Shown: positions 7,713-16,497 of the stretch, in pieces
How positions within the stretch are numbered: the stretch's first letter is position 1
Layout: each line of letters starts with the position of its first letter
Assembly (NCBI GenBank): GCA_964466595.1
Contig: CAYXNR010000006.1
Coordinates: 1-63,057, forward strand
Source of the DNA: JABDGC01 sp964466595
Lineage (GTDB): Bacteria > Pseudomonadota > Gammaproteobacteria > DSM-16500
Direction of reading: 5' to 3'
DNA length: 63,057 nucleotides
Notes under the pieces: generated by a model
The model's database searches: none
Seen by the model: the letters and a program-made list of their open reading frames with translations, nothing else
Told to the model about the DNA's origin: nothing
Program-made: the position numbers and the translations under genes

Positions 7713-9224
7713 ATGAAGAAATTAATAACAATTTATGTAATTTTATTGATAAGCATTTCCTATACAAATGCATTTTGTTCAGAGGCAAAATTGAAGAATA
7801 AATTCTGCCCCCTAGGAAACAATCTGGATGATGCGGAAAAATTAGCTATAAACAATCAGTTTGAAGAAGCGGCTTCCATTTACAAATGTTATCTATACAA
7901 AAATCCTAATGCCAAGCTGGTCTATATTGATTATGCTGATGTTGAGAGAGACTTTGAAAATTACAATGAAGCAATTTCTATTTTAAACACTTACAAAAAT
8001 TTGTTTGGTGTAGATTATGATTATAAAAAATACAAAGCACGCGTATTTGCCGACGCGGGATTTTATGATAGCGCCTTACAGCTGAACAACCCCTTAATTA
8101 TAAACGCTCCAAGTGATAGCTATTTCATGGCGACTCAAGCGAGCGCTCTATTTCAATCCGGCAAAAGAAGTGAGGGCCAAGAGGAGCTGCATACTCTTAT
8201 CAAGAAGGATCCAAAATCAGACGATATTGAATATTTGAAAATATTAATTGATCAGCCTCTTCAATCCTCTATTAGCGCTGGTACTCGCTTTCAAGATTTA
8301 ACCCAAGCTACCGATCCAATGTATATACCACCTTCGGCTCAATTTATTCATCAAAATGATTCTGTGACCATTTATAGAATCCCCGTTGAATTGCAATATT
8401 ATTTTAGCCCGAGCACGAGCTTATTGGTATCAGCTGTGGGCGAATTTTTATCTGCCGCATCGGGTGGTAGTTTAACAACGGATACAGACAGATCCAGCAT
8501 CAGTGATCAAGAGTATTTAATTGGCATTGATAGCTTTGTCACGCCAAAACTTGAATTACAAGGATTAATCGGTGACATTGCCATTAGTAATGGCAAAAAC
8601 CGACCGGCGCTCTATCTTGCAGGTAAGCTGGCACCCAATGAAAAGTGGAAAGTCTCATTTGGTGCTTTGTATGATCTTTATAGACCTATAGATTTGACTA
8701 ATGGCTCGCCTCTCGCAGTTTCACTTGCAATTATGGAGACGGGTGGAAGAGTCCATGCTAACTACAGATCAAGCCTGCAATCAACAATCGATTTGGACTT
8801 TAGGATAAGTCATTTAAGTGATAGCAATTCATATGCTAGATTAGATTTTGAACCAGGATTTATTGTATTTAATACGAATAGAACGAACCTTATGTTAGGC
8901 TTAAATGCTGAATGGTTATCCTTCAATAAAGAACTTTTTGAAGATGGCTATTACTCTCCATATTTATTTCAGCTGTATGAAATTATAGGCTTGTACAATA
9001 TTAATGTCACGCCAACTTTTTATGTTGAATTGTACGCAGGCGGCGGCGTCACAAAAGATAATTTATCCTCTTTAGGACCGGCGGCGGATTTAGGCGTCGA
9101 AACTAAATATACAATATACAAGAATATAGATTTAGCGAGTGAAGTTGACTATGTTGCCCGCGGGATCTCTCCCTTTTATAGCGAGGTGAGAGCAGCGCTT
9201 AGCTTGACTTGGCGGTTTGCATAA
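7713..9224 (+). CDS. secreted TPR protein with C-terminal outer-membrane beta-barrel
   Basis: The 503-residue product has an N-terminal signal peptide (cleavage likely near residue 20-22, TNAFCSEA). Degenerate tetratricopeptide-like helices follow over residues 35-190 (AEKLAINNQFEEAASIYKCYLYKNP). The rest is a region of alternating amphipathic strands (about 200-503) ending SLTWRFA, typical of a membrane barrel. The layout recalls TPR-barrel exporters such as PgaA and BcsC, but sequence identity to them is not evident. It follows the peptide synthetase in the same direction, with a good GAGGTAA ribosome site. An export or surface role for the synthetase product is a reasonable inference. Confidence 0.65.
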   Translation: MKKLITIYVILLISISYTNAFCSEAKLKNKFCPLGNNLDDAEKLAINNQFEEAASIYKCYLYKNPNAKLVYIDYADVERDFENYNEAISILNTYKNLFGVDYDYKKYKARVFADAGFYDSALQLNNPLIINAPSDSYFMATQASALFQSGKRSEGQEELHTLIKKDPKSDDIEYLKILIDQPLQSSISAGTRFQDLTQATDPMYIPPSAQFIHQNDSVTIYRIPVELQYYFSPSTSLLVSAVGEFLSAASGGSLTTDTDRSSISDQEYLIGIDSFVTPKLELQGLIGDIAISNGKNRPALYLAGKLAPNEKWKVSFGALYDLYRPIDLTNGSPLAVSLAIMETGGRVHANYRSSLQSTIDLDFRISHLSDSNSYARLDFEPGFIVFNTNRTNLMLGLNAEWLSFNKELFEDGYYSPYLFQLYEIIGLYNINVTPTFYVELYAGGGVTKDNLSSLGPAADLGVETKYTIYKNIDLASEVDYVARGISPFYSEVRAALSLTWRFA

Positions 9225-9238
9225 AAAGCATTGCAATT

Positions 9239-9754
9239 TCAACAACCAGCTGCTATTTCATTGATCTTTGCGTACCATTCTCTATCAGTATAATTATCTT
9301 TGTCTTTTGCCAACGCATTGAGTTTAGACGCGGCGCAAACGCAGAGCTGCGCGTTTTTTTGTTTGTTTGCAGCATCAGTATTTGAACCAACAATATCCCA
9401 TATATTATTGCAAGAAGCTTTGATTTTATCCTCAGTTAAATTTGATAAGCCTTGATCAGCCCCTATATTGTCCATCGTAAGGTTTAAGGCCGTACGTGCC
9501 ATACAAGTAACTTCTGCTTTTGCAGCTCCTGCGGTTCCACCAGGAGGTTGACTTCCAAGGCAGTCACAATATTTTTGTCCAAAATCTCTGAATGTAACTT
9601 CATCGGAGGAATTATCAGCATTGGCCATCCACTTCTTTTCACAGGAGGCTCTAAATGAGCCTTTAGCAGAAGAAGATGAATCTTGAGCGTGAGCGAAGTA
9701 AGGTAGTAAGGCCATTGTTAGTAAGAGTGTTTGTATCAATTTATTCAACCGCAT
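9239..9754 (-). CDS. secreted cysteine-rich protein with two repeats
   Basis: 171 residues with a clear signal peptide (MRLNKLIQTLLLTMALLPYF, cleaved after AHA). The mature part holds two copies of a module: CEKKW ... YCDC ... TCMA, and CNNIW ... LCVCA ... GC. The spacing is similar in both, so it is an ancient internal duplication probably held by disulfides in the periplasm or outside the cell. I do not recognise the family. The ATG at 9754 is preceded by AAAGGA. It converges on the TPR/barrel gene with only 14 bases between the stops. Confidence 0.65.
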   Translation of the reverse strand: MRLNKLIQTLLLTMALLPYFAHAQDSSSSAKGSFRASCEKKWMANADNSSDEVTFRDFGQKYCDCLGSQPPGGTAGAAKAEVTCMARTALNLTMDNIGADQGLSNLTEDKIKASCNNIWDIVGSNTDAANKQKNAQLCVCAASKLNALAKDKDNYTDREWYAKINEIAAGC

Positions 9755-9979
9755 ACTTAAATCCTTTTATATGAATGCAAGGGCTGATCGTTTCTCGCCG
9801 CATAAGCTTGAACGCCATATTATCAAAATTGCTTAAAATCAGCAAGTTAAGATATATTAAATGAGGCCTCGGGATAAACTAACTGCGGCACAGAATTATT
9901 TCTATTACTGGCCCCGATAAGCAATAGAGTTTGGTTGAAGAAAATTACTTAAGGTGACATTGTTAGCCGTCGCCTCTAT

Positions 9980-11272
9980 TTAAATTACCTTCGCTGAGGT
10001 CTCGATCATAAACGCATAAAACATAGCAATTACAGTGATCGCCATACCCAAAAATGTTAGCCAAACAAAAGTTTTAGACAATAAACCACTCTTGTATTGT
10101 CCCATTATTATTTCATTTTTTGCAATCAAGGCAATGATAACAATCAATGGCACAGCGACTATACCATTAATTACAGCGGCATAAATAAGAGCTTTCATGG
10201 GATTAATACCAATAAAATTAAGTGAGAGGCCAAGAATAGTTGAAACGATAATGACACCATAAAACCCGTGCGCATTTTTAAATTTCAAACTGAGACCTTC
10301 ACGCCAATTTAATGCTTCGGTGAAAGCGTAGGCTGCTGAGCCTGCCAACACAGGTATGGCCAACAACCCAAGCCCAATAATGCCAATCGCGAAAATCATC
10401 TTCGCCCAGTACCCCGAATGCGGAAAGGTGTGAACCAAGGGCTCCAGTGCTTTGGCTGCATCTGCGGCGGTTTTAATGTCAGTGATTCCATGGGCGTTCA
10501 ATACTGTTGCTGCGACAACAATAATTGACCAGGTACCGACTTCAGATAACAACATCCCAATAAAATTATCAATACGCAGTCTCTTCATAAAGTGCTGATT
10601 GATTTTAGGAAAGCCATGAGAGAGGAGATGTCGTGCTCGTTCTTCTTCCACTTCCTCGGAAGCTTGCCAGAAAAACAAATATGGCGTAATAGTTGTTCCT
10701 AAAACGCCAGTAATGATAAATAAAAATTGAAAACTTAATTCAATATGGGGAATAAATGTGGCTCGAACTAGCTCCCACCAAGAACCTCTCACGATAAAAA
10801 CAGTGATTGGATAGGCTAATAAGGACAAGCATAGCCATTTTAATATTTTGACATAACGCTGGTAAGTAATGAATATTTCCAATATAAGGGTTATGATTAC
10901 AAATATGAAGATTAATGCAAAAAAATTAATCGGTACAATAAGCCGCGCAGCTTCTGCCATTGCACCAAGATCAGCACCTATATTTAAGGTATTAGCAACA
11001 AGCACAAGTCCTACAACTGTGTACAATACTTTTTTACTATAATTTTGTTTGACAACAGTAGCTAAACCTTTGCCTGTCACTGCTCCTATTCGCGCACAAG
11101 CTTCTTGGATTGACAAGAGCAAGGGCAGCATGAACAAAGCAACCCACACTTGATTGTAACCAAATTGTGCGCCGGTTTGCGCATAAGTGGCAATACCGGA
11201 GGGATCATCATCTGCCGCGCCGGTTACCATGCCCGGCCCCAAAATACGCAGCAATTTGCGGACTACTTTCAT
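9980..11272 (-). CDS. Nramp-family metal ion transporter, variant binding site
   Basis: A 430-residue membrane protein with about 11 helices and the Nramp fold signatures. Helix 1 carries DDDPSGIATY (residues 21-30), the counterpart of the DPGN motif. Helix 6 carries GTTITPYLFF (192-201), the counterpart of the canonical MPH motif. The methionine that normally coordinates transition metals is threonine here (T196), and the following histidine is tyrosine (Y198). This variant is itself a recurrent subgroup annotated as Nramp; its substrate may be a harder ion than manganese or iron. Transport into the cytoplasm driven by protons is the family role. The gene stands alone. Confidence 0.85.
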   Translation of the reverse strand: MKVVRKLLRILGPGMVTGAADDDPSGIATYAQTGAQFGYNQVWVALFMLPLLLSIQEACARIGAVTGKGLATVVKQNYSKKVLYTVVGLVLVANTLNIGADLGAMAEAARLIVPINFFALIFIFVIITLILEIFITYQRYVKILKWLCLSLLAYPITVFIVRGSWWELVRATFIPHIELSFQFLFIITGVLGTTITPYLFFWQASEEVEEERARHLLSHGFPKINQHFMKRLRIDNFIGMLLSEVGTWSIIVVAATVLNAHGITDIKTAADAAKALEPLVHTFPHSGYWAKMIFAIGIIGLGLLAIPVLAGSAAYAFTEALNWREGLSLKFKNAHGFYGVIIVSTILGLSLNFIGINPMKALIYAAVINGIVAVPLIVIIALIAKNEIIMGQYKSGLLSKTFVWLTFLGMAITVIAMFYAFMIETSAKVI

Positions 11273-11449
11273 ACCAATCCCTTACTGTAAACCCTTTCTG
11301 CTATTCAAAGCCAATAATTAAGCGCCGCATTCCCATAATCGACATTCCATTTTTGAGAATAATAAGATGTAAATATTAATTGTTCAATATTTATCTTGCA
11401 GATATATTGAAGGATAAAAAATTTCTGAGAGTGGAAAAAACAGTTTTTC

Positions 11450-12433
11450 TTATTTGGGTTTATAAATTCTTTTTATTTCATCAAGGGCTTTTTTGCCTTC
11501 ATCATAGGTTTTACCATGTAAACTATAAAAATAAGTATGTGATTTTCCCCATTTCTTTTTGGCAAGCGCTGCGGGAAAAGCAATGGAAGTGAGCACATTC
11601 AAAACACTACAACCCAATTTTGTACCCCAACCTGATAAACCTTGTCGTTTATCAAAATTATGAAGCCGCTTAGAAAGAGGGGTTTCTAAAGAATTCATCA
11701 CTACTGCTAAATCTCGTCGCTGTGGGTTTTTTTTAAGCTCTTCTAATTCATGCTCTAGATCCCCAATCGCTAAGGTCAAATCTTTAATTCGTTGGCGATC
11801 AATCTTGTCTAAGGGTTTTTTATCATTCAGTCTATTCAGTTCTGGTTGGAGAATTTCAGCAATCACTTCATTCTTAATACGAGCGATCATCTTAAGTAAC
11901 TCATCTTTTGAAATCACTATTCTTTCTTGTGCTTTCAGCTGCTTTTTAATATGCGGAAGTATCTTAGCTACATTTTCTCCCGACTCTGCTGAACAAAATA
12001 AAACATCCTTTGCTGGTAGCCCATAAAATCTAGCTGTTTCTATTATATCCTCCGGATCAAATTTTCTTTCTTTTTTAGGTACATCAGTTTTAGTAACGAT
12101 AAAAAGAATATTCGCCAAACCTCCCGCATCCTTCGCGGCATTAAAGGCATCTCTCATCACGTCTTCTTGATCACCCATATCCTGAGTACAATCGAAGGTA
12201 AATACAATACAATCGCGTTCAGTCGTCTGTTTTAACAAATCCATATATTTCGGCGAAAGCTCCCAGGCATCAATTAAGCAAGGGTCAGCATGACTGTCAA
12301 AATCTTGTATTCTTGTCAGCTTGAGAGGCTCCTCTTCTTCTTTTTGCTCAAGGGATGGTTTATTAGCGAGCCGAGAAATGAGCTGACTTTTACCCGAACC
12401 CGGGGCCCCATAAAAATACACTCTAGAATGCAT
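11450..12433 (-). CDS. Ras-like GTPase domain protein, effector-like
   Basis: 327 residues. The N-terminal 165 residues look like a small GTPase: P-loop GAPGSGKS (9-16), a central IDAW (54-57) in the place of the DTAG motif, TKTD (114-117) for guanine specificity and SAES (148-151). A charged coiled-coil segment follows (about 170-240), then a basic tail with a short hydrophobic stretch (about 270-295). The switch region is not canonical, so GTP hydrolysis may be altered. The Ras-like fold plus a helical tail recalls GTPase-type proteins of intracellular bacteria, but no specific family is recognised. An inverted repeat overlaps its start. Confidence 0.6.
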   Translation of the reverse strand: MHSRVYFYGAPGSGKSQLISRLANKPSLEQKEEEEPLKLTRIQDFDSHADPCLIDAWELSPKYMDLLKQTTERDCIVFTFDCTQDMGDQEDVMRDAFNAAKDAGGLANILFIVTKTDVPKKERKFDPEDIIETARFYGLPAKDVLFCSAESGENVAKILPHIKKQLKAQERIVISKDELLKMIARIKNEVIAEILQPELNRLNDKKPLDKIDRQRIKDLTLAIGDLEHELEELKKNPQRRDLAVVMNSLETPLSKRLHNFDKRQGLSGWGTKLGCSVLNVLTSIAFPAALAKKKWGKSHTYFYSLHGKTYDEGKKALDEIKRIYKPK

Positions 12434-12486
12434 ATTTTCACCATTTTAAGTACTCTATTGAGTATAGGTGATCACAGTGAAAATAT
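12432..12486. repeat. inverted repeat at the start of the GTPase gene
   Basis: ATATTTTCAC (12432-12441) and GTGAAAATAT (12477-12486) are perfect 10-base arms 35 bases apart. The left arm covers the ATG of the GTPase gene. It could be an operator or an mRNA hairpin that hides the start codon. Confidence 0.5.
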
Positions 12487-12520
12487 GGGCTGAGGCCTGA
12501 TTGTGGAGCTGGCGCTCTCA

Positions 12521-12680
12521 ATCGTCATCCTGAGCGTAATTTGTCATCCTGAGCGTAGCGAAGGATCTGAATTATCAATGAGATACAGATTCTTCGCTGC
12601 GCTCAGAATGACAAAAGCTGCGCTCCGAATGACAAAAGCTGCGCTCCGAATGACAAAAGCTGCGCTCAGAATGACAAAAA
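12521..12680. repeat. dispersed palindromic repeat with four 21-base tandem copies
   Basis: The core 12542-12613 is a long imperfect palindrome: GTCATCCTGAGCG...AGGATCTG pairs with CAGATTCTT...CGCTCAGAATGAC. A partial copy (GTCATCCTGAGCG, 12523-12535) precedes it. The right arm is extended into four tandem units of 21 bases (12596-12679, GCTGCGCTC[CA]GAATGACAAAA). This is the widespread element that yields spurious CHPERSEGSE peptides in annotations. A second copy lies at the window end (62981-63057). No transposase is adjacent. The rest of the 12434-12793 gap holds only the ribosome site of the next gene. Confidence 0.85.
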
Positions 12681-12793
12681 TGATTTTTGTACCGTATAGC
12701 TATATAAACAAGAGCACTCTTCACTTCCCTTTCTCTATGCTATCCTTAGCAAAGATATAAACGGATGACTATTCAGCTTAAAAAGGATTTTTT

Positions 12794-13987
12794 ATGGCTC
12801 AAGTCTACAGATCCACAATCTATGCCTCAATGGTTTGGCTGCTTGCCACAATTTTTGTGGCTTATTCCTTTTCTTTAAATACCGCTGCTGCTGTCTTTTC
12901 ATCGGCAATTCAAATCAGTCTTCATGCTAGCAATCTAGGCGTCGCGCTTGCCTCGGGTGCTTTCATTTTAGGTTTTGCTTGCATGCAAATTCCAGCCGGT
13001 CATTTACTCGATCGCTATAATGCACGTCTTGTAGTCAGTGGCGGGGTGTTGTTGTTAGCTAGTGGAAATCTTCTTATTTCATTTTCAACTCATATTTTTG
13101 CCTATGCTGTAGCGAATTTAATACAAGGCATGGGTGCTTCTTTTGCTTTTATTGCAGCAGCGGTTTTAATCTCACAATGGTTTCCGGAAAAACGTTTTCC
13201 AATTTTATTTGGACTAACACAAACTCTCTCCTGTATTTTCAGCGCTATTATTCATTATTATTTTACGGTAATCTTAAGCACCCATACTTGGAATAGCCTT
13301 TATCAGAGCTTAGCTGTATTTGGTTTTATTTTATTGACTCTCGTCTTTCTCATTATTAAATCACCGGCTCGATTTAAAAATGCTGCACAGCTATCCCTTC
13401 GACAATCTTTGGCGCTTGTTTTTCATCAAAAACAAATTTTGCTTTGCGTTCTCGCCGCAGCAAGCTCCTTTGGGGCCTTATTAGCCTATGCTGGTTTTTG
13501 GTTTATGCATATTCAAGCTTTTTATTCTATTGATACCCTGCAAGCAACGATGATGAGTGGTCTCATTTTTATTGGCATCGGAATAGGTACCCCTTTTTGG
13601 GGTTGGCTTTCTAATCTGCTTCGATCCAGAATCTTAGTCATCCATGTAACACTTTGTCTGGGGCTGATAGCCTTACTACTCGGTATCTATCTACCTCATT
13701 ATCATAATTTAATCATTACCAAAGTGATTTCTTTCTTGACTGGCTTTTTCTTAAGCGGTTCCATGCTTTTTTATACGATGGTCAATGAATATTCTGCACT
13801 GACTACTCGCGGCGTAGCAATTAGCCTATTAAATACCAGCGTTTTTTTATTCAATACGCTTTTGTTATTTATTCCTTATTTATTTTATACTGCGCTTTCT
13901 AAAGGTTTTTTTACCTCGCTTTGGGTTCTGCCGGTTTGTGTTATTTTTTCAATCTTAGTGCTTCATTTCATCAAAGATAGCCTCTAA
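12794..13987 (+). CDS. major facilitator superfamily transporter
   Basis: 397 residues with about 12 membrane helices. Residues 60-85 carry the MFS loop 2-3 signature in the form GHLLDRYNARLV, after helix 2 (ACMQIPAG). Two six-helix halves are separated by a basic central loop (about residues 190-205). The substrate cannot be told from the sequence. Small MFS carriers of this type in Legionellales are often drug, phthalate-like or nucleoside/amino-acid carriers. The ATG follows AAAAAGGA. The stop codon interlocks with that of the next gene on the other strand (CTAA, 13984-13987). Confidence 0.82.
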   Translation: MAQVYRSTIYASMVWLLATIFVAYSFSLNTAAAVFSSAIQISLHASNLGVALASGAFILGFACMQIPAGHLLDRYNARLVVSGGVLLLASGNLLISFSTHIFAYAVANLIQGMGASFAFIAAAVLISQWFPEKRFPILFGLTQTLSCIFSAIIHYYFTVILSTHTWNSLYQSLAVFGFILLTLVFLIIKSPARFKNAAQLSLRQSLALVFHQKQILLCVLAAASSFGALLAYAGFWFMHIQAFYSIDTLQATMMSGLIFIGIGIGTPFWGWLSNLLRSRILVIHVTLCLGLIALLLGIYLPHYHNLIITKVISFLTGFFLSGSMLFYTMVNEYSALTTRGVAISLLNTSVFLFNTLLLFIPYLFYTALSKGFFTSLWVLPVCVIFSILVLHFIKDSL

Positions 13988-15141
13988 AAAATAAGGCGAA
14001 AAATTTGGCTACATATTTTTTCCAAGGGAATGAGGGTCAGGATCAAAGGCAGCAAGGGTAAAGCCAATAAAATAGCCAAAGACAGTAAGTTATTTCTATT
14101 AAAAGGCGTGATACGCATTTTATTAGAGACTTCATAACTATTAAAAAGATCAGCTAAGGATTGAATATCCGAGCTTCCCAGTAAAGCCTTGTTATTTGCT
14201 TCTGAATCGAGCCATTTTCGTCGAAAGTCATTCACATAAAAACTCGCCACTGTTTCATAGCGCAAGGTACCCATTCTTTTTTCTTGTGCCATCTTGAAGC
14301 TAAAAAATAGCAAGGGCAATAAAGGAATGATAAAGACAACTGCGATGATTCCAAGCGCTTCTGTCTGGAAATCATATAAAAGAGCGCCTGTATTCCAAAT
14401 TCGATTTAAAATCATGCCGAATAATAAAAGCGAATGCGTTAGCAAAAAGGGTGCCAGTGCATAAATACTGAAAGTTAAAAAGCCAAGACCGCCAGCTCGG
14501 TCAGGATGTAAGGAGTTCAATTGCAAGGATAAACCTGAAACACGCCATAAGAAATAATACCAAAGACCAATTCGGAAATACCAGCGTAATAAAATAAATT
14601 GAAAAAGAGGCAGACTAACCAATAAATACCAATAGCCCGCTGCCGTCCAATAAAAAGTCTGACCCTGACTGACAGCAAACCAGCTTGAAACACCAAGAGG
14701 AAGATAGCTTCTTGAAATCCACTGTCCGAAAGTATATACCAAGAGCAAGAGTAGAATTTCGACGACGAGAGAATTCTTAAAACGGAGACTCGAGCGAATC
14801 ATTTTTTCAAAGCGGGGGCCTTCCTCTTTTTTAATGAGTTTGGACTCAAGAAATTTATTCACGACAACAGGCAGGCGTTCATTGGCAATGCTTTCTGCAT
14901 AAAGCAATAAGGGCACCACAAGAAAAAATCGAACATGGGCATCAATATCATGCATAAAGGGAATCCGCACACCCTGAAAGGCTCTCTCTCCCAAAAAAGC
15001 TAAAAGAAATAAAGGGAGCCAGGTGATAAGCGGCGCGAGAAGAAGCCGTTGTTTTATAAAGTCCGACCGCTTAGGAAACAAACGCTGATAAAAAAAATGA
15101 AAAAGTGGACCGCCTATACCTAAAGAAAAATGCTTACTCAT
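13984..15141 (-). CDS. hypothetical integral membrane protein
   Basis: 385 residues with about eight hydrophobic helices grouped as LLLAPLITWLPLFLLAFL, FFLVVPLLLYAESIA, VVEILLLLLVYTFGQW and others. Conserved-looking elements include HDIDAHVRFFLVVPLLL near residue 85 and a polar central segment LQLNSLHPDRAGGLGFL. I do not recognise a characterised family; the pattern recalls uncharacterised gammaproteobacterial membrane proteins. The FadL-type gene lies directly upstream on the same strand, 15 bases away, so both are probably cotranscribed. Confidence 0.6.
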   Translation of the reverse strand: MSKHFSLGIGGPLFHFFYQRLFPKRSDFIKQRLLLAPLITWLPLFLLAFLGERAFQGVRIPFMHDIDAHVRFFLVVPLLLYAESIANERLPVVVNKFLESKLIKKEEGPRFEKMIRSSLRFKNSLVVEILLLLLVYTFGQWISRSYLPLGVSSWFAVSQGQTFYWTAAGYWYLLVSLPLFQFILLRWYFRIGLWYYFLWRVSGLSLQLNSLHPDRAGGLGFLTFSIYALAPFLLTHSLLLFGMILNRIWNTGALLYDFQTEALGIIAVVFIIPLLPLLFFSFKMAQEKRMGTLRYETVASFYVNDFRRKWLDSEANNKALLGSSDIQSLADLFNSYEVSNKMRITPFNRNNLLSLAILLALPLLPLILTLIPLEKICSQIFRLIF

Positions 15142-15156
15142 GGTCTTTATTCCTTT

Positions 15157-16314
15157 TTATACATTAAACAGGAGCCGGAGAGACACAGCATCTCGTGCAC
15201 CTGTATTGCTTCCATTAATTACAACTCTACTGTTGCTAATATTAATATTTTCATTTTGGATGAAGGCATGCGCATAACTGCCATCTATTGTAACAGCTTT
15301 ATTGATTTCATACCCCGATGAGACACCCACAATCAAACTATCGCCAACAACGACCTGATAATGCGGATTACCTGGAGATTGATTATAGGTTGCAGCCGCA
15401 CGCACAATCCATTTGGGCTGAATCCGGAAATGACTGCCTATAGTGAATAACCAAGTATTTCGCAAATAATAAGGACTGCTTCCATTAAAAATAAGAGGAG
15501 TGGTTCCAGACACACCCGCGATATTATAAACCTGTACATTCGTGAATACGCTCCACTGCGTATATTGAAGGGTAGCAATCACTCCCCATCGTGGGCTCAA
15601 GAACTGATTGATAGAAAGCGTACTTCGTGCAGGCACCCACAGTTTAAAATGATAATTATTGGAAACCACCACCGGACTACCTTCATACACACTTTTGCCA
15701 CTTAAATGATAGGTCGTCAGCGAGCGATAATTGAAGCCAATCAGCGTTCTCTGCGAGGGCTTGAATAAAAAACCAAGATTAGCACCGATGCCAAGGCCAT
15801 CACTGGTATTCGTACTTTGGCTATCGGCGAGACTGGCGCCGAAAAATTGCCTAATCGGTTGTAAATTAAAATTAGCATAGGAAAAATCAATTCCGATACC
15901 TGTTGAAAAAAATTCATTTATTTTAAGCGCCACTGCCGGAACCACATCATAATCCTGAATATTATTATTGGCCTGCACATAACGCAGCAAGGAACTATCA
16001 TCCACATTGCGATGAGCGACATCCGTTACAAAAGCTAAACCTAAATAGAATTGCTCATTCGCAGGCATACCAAAATATAAAGAAGGCGAATAATAATGCG
16101 TCGTGGTACTTGAAGCGCCCATCTCGCGAAGCCCTGAGGGCAAGAGAGTAGACTGGCCATTAAAGCGGGTACGAAGAGAAGCCACTGTGATTTGGGGAAT
16201 AATTTGCGGGTTGTTGAGCAGCACCAAAGCAGCCGGATTATAATAACTTGCCGTTGCATCATTCACAACAGCGGTACCGATTGTCGTTTCGATAAAGGAA
16301 GCCTGAAGGGTCAA
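15157..16314 (-). CDS. FadL/OmpP1-type outer membrane transporter (signal peptide out of frame)
   Basis: The readable 385 residues start at a TTG within the signal peptide. They carry the early FadL motif ETTIGTAVVNDATASYYNPAA, and beta-strand repeats up to the C-terminal LRLLFNV, a typical barrel ending. FadL-like channels carry hydrophobic compounds such as long-chain fatty acids across the outer membrane. Upstream, the natural start seems to be ATG at 16400 (MSSLAIKGLSLLSG...). It runs in a different frame up to an eight-A tract (16343-16350 on the plus strand, as T8). One extra A would join the frames and restore a normal signal peptide ending ALTLQA-like. See the finding on this tract. 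Confidence 0.75.
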   Translation of the reverse strand: MTLQASFIETTIGTAVVNDATASYYNPAALVLLNNPQIIPQITVASLRTRFNGQSTLLPSGLREMGASSTTTHYYSPSLYFGMPANEQFYLGLAFVTDVAHRNVDDSSLLRYVQANNNIQDYDVVPAVALKINEFFSTGIGIDFSYANFNLQPIRQFFGASLADSQSTNTSDGLGIGANLGFLFKPSQRTLIGFNYRSLTTYHLSGKSVYEGSPVVVSNNYHFKLWVPARSTLSINQFLSPRWGVIATLQYTQWSVFTNVQVYNIAGVSGTTPLIFNGSSPYYLRNTWLFTIGSHFRIQPKWIVRAAATYNQSPGNPHYQVVVGDSLIVGVSSGYEINKAVTIDGSYAHAFIQNENINISNSRVVINGSNTGARDAVSLRLLFNV

Positions 16315-16400
16315 GGGTATAAAAGCAAGCCCCAGAACAAGCTTTTTTTTGAAAGCGCTCCGCTTAATAAGCTCAATCCTTTTATAGCTAATGAGCTCAT
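16315..16400 (-). other. out-of-frame 5' end of the FadL-type gene
   Basis: Read from ATG 16400, the codons give MSSLAIKGLSLLSGALSKK up to the A8 tract. One base more in the tract continues into KLVLGLAFIPLTLQA, a textbook signal peptide, then into the FadL frame. With eight A residues the frame instead ends soon after, near 16313. Confidence 0.5.
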
Positions 16401-16497
16401 TTTATCATACTCAAAGCTTAAGTTCCGACTCAGCTTGATAATAAGAAAAAAAACCCTGATAATATCTCAAGGATTGATAATGAGAAAGGATGCTCCT

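Noticed and set aside
12503..12760. 85-codon frame containing CHPERSEGSE and ALRMTK repeats
   Set aside because: It is the translation of the dispersed palindromic repeat, a well-known false protein.
16192..16497. N-terminal extension of the DUF1622 gene to 16192
   Set aside because: It would run antisense through the FadL-type gene; the family starts at the shorter ATG with a good ribosome site.
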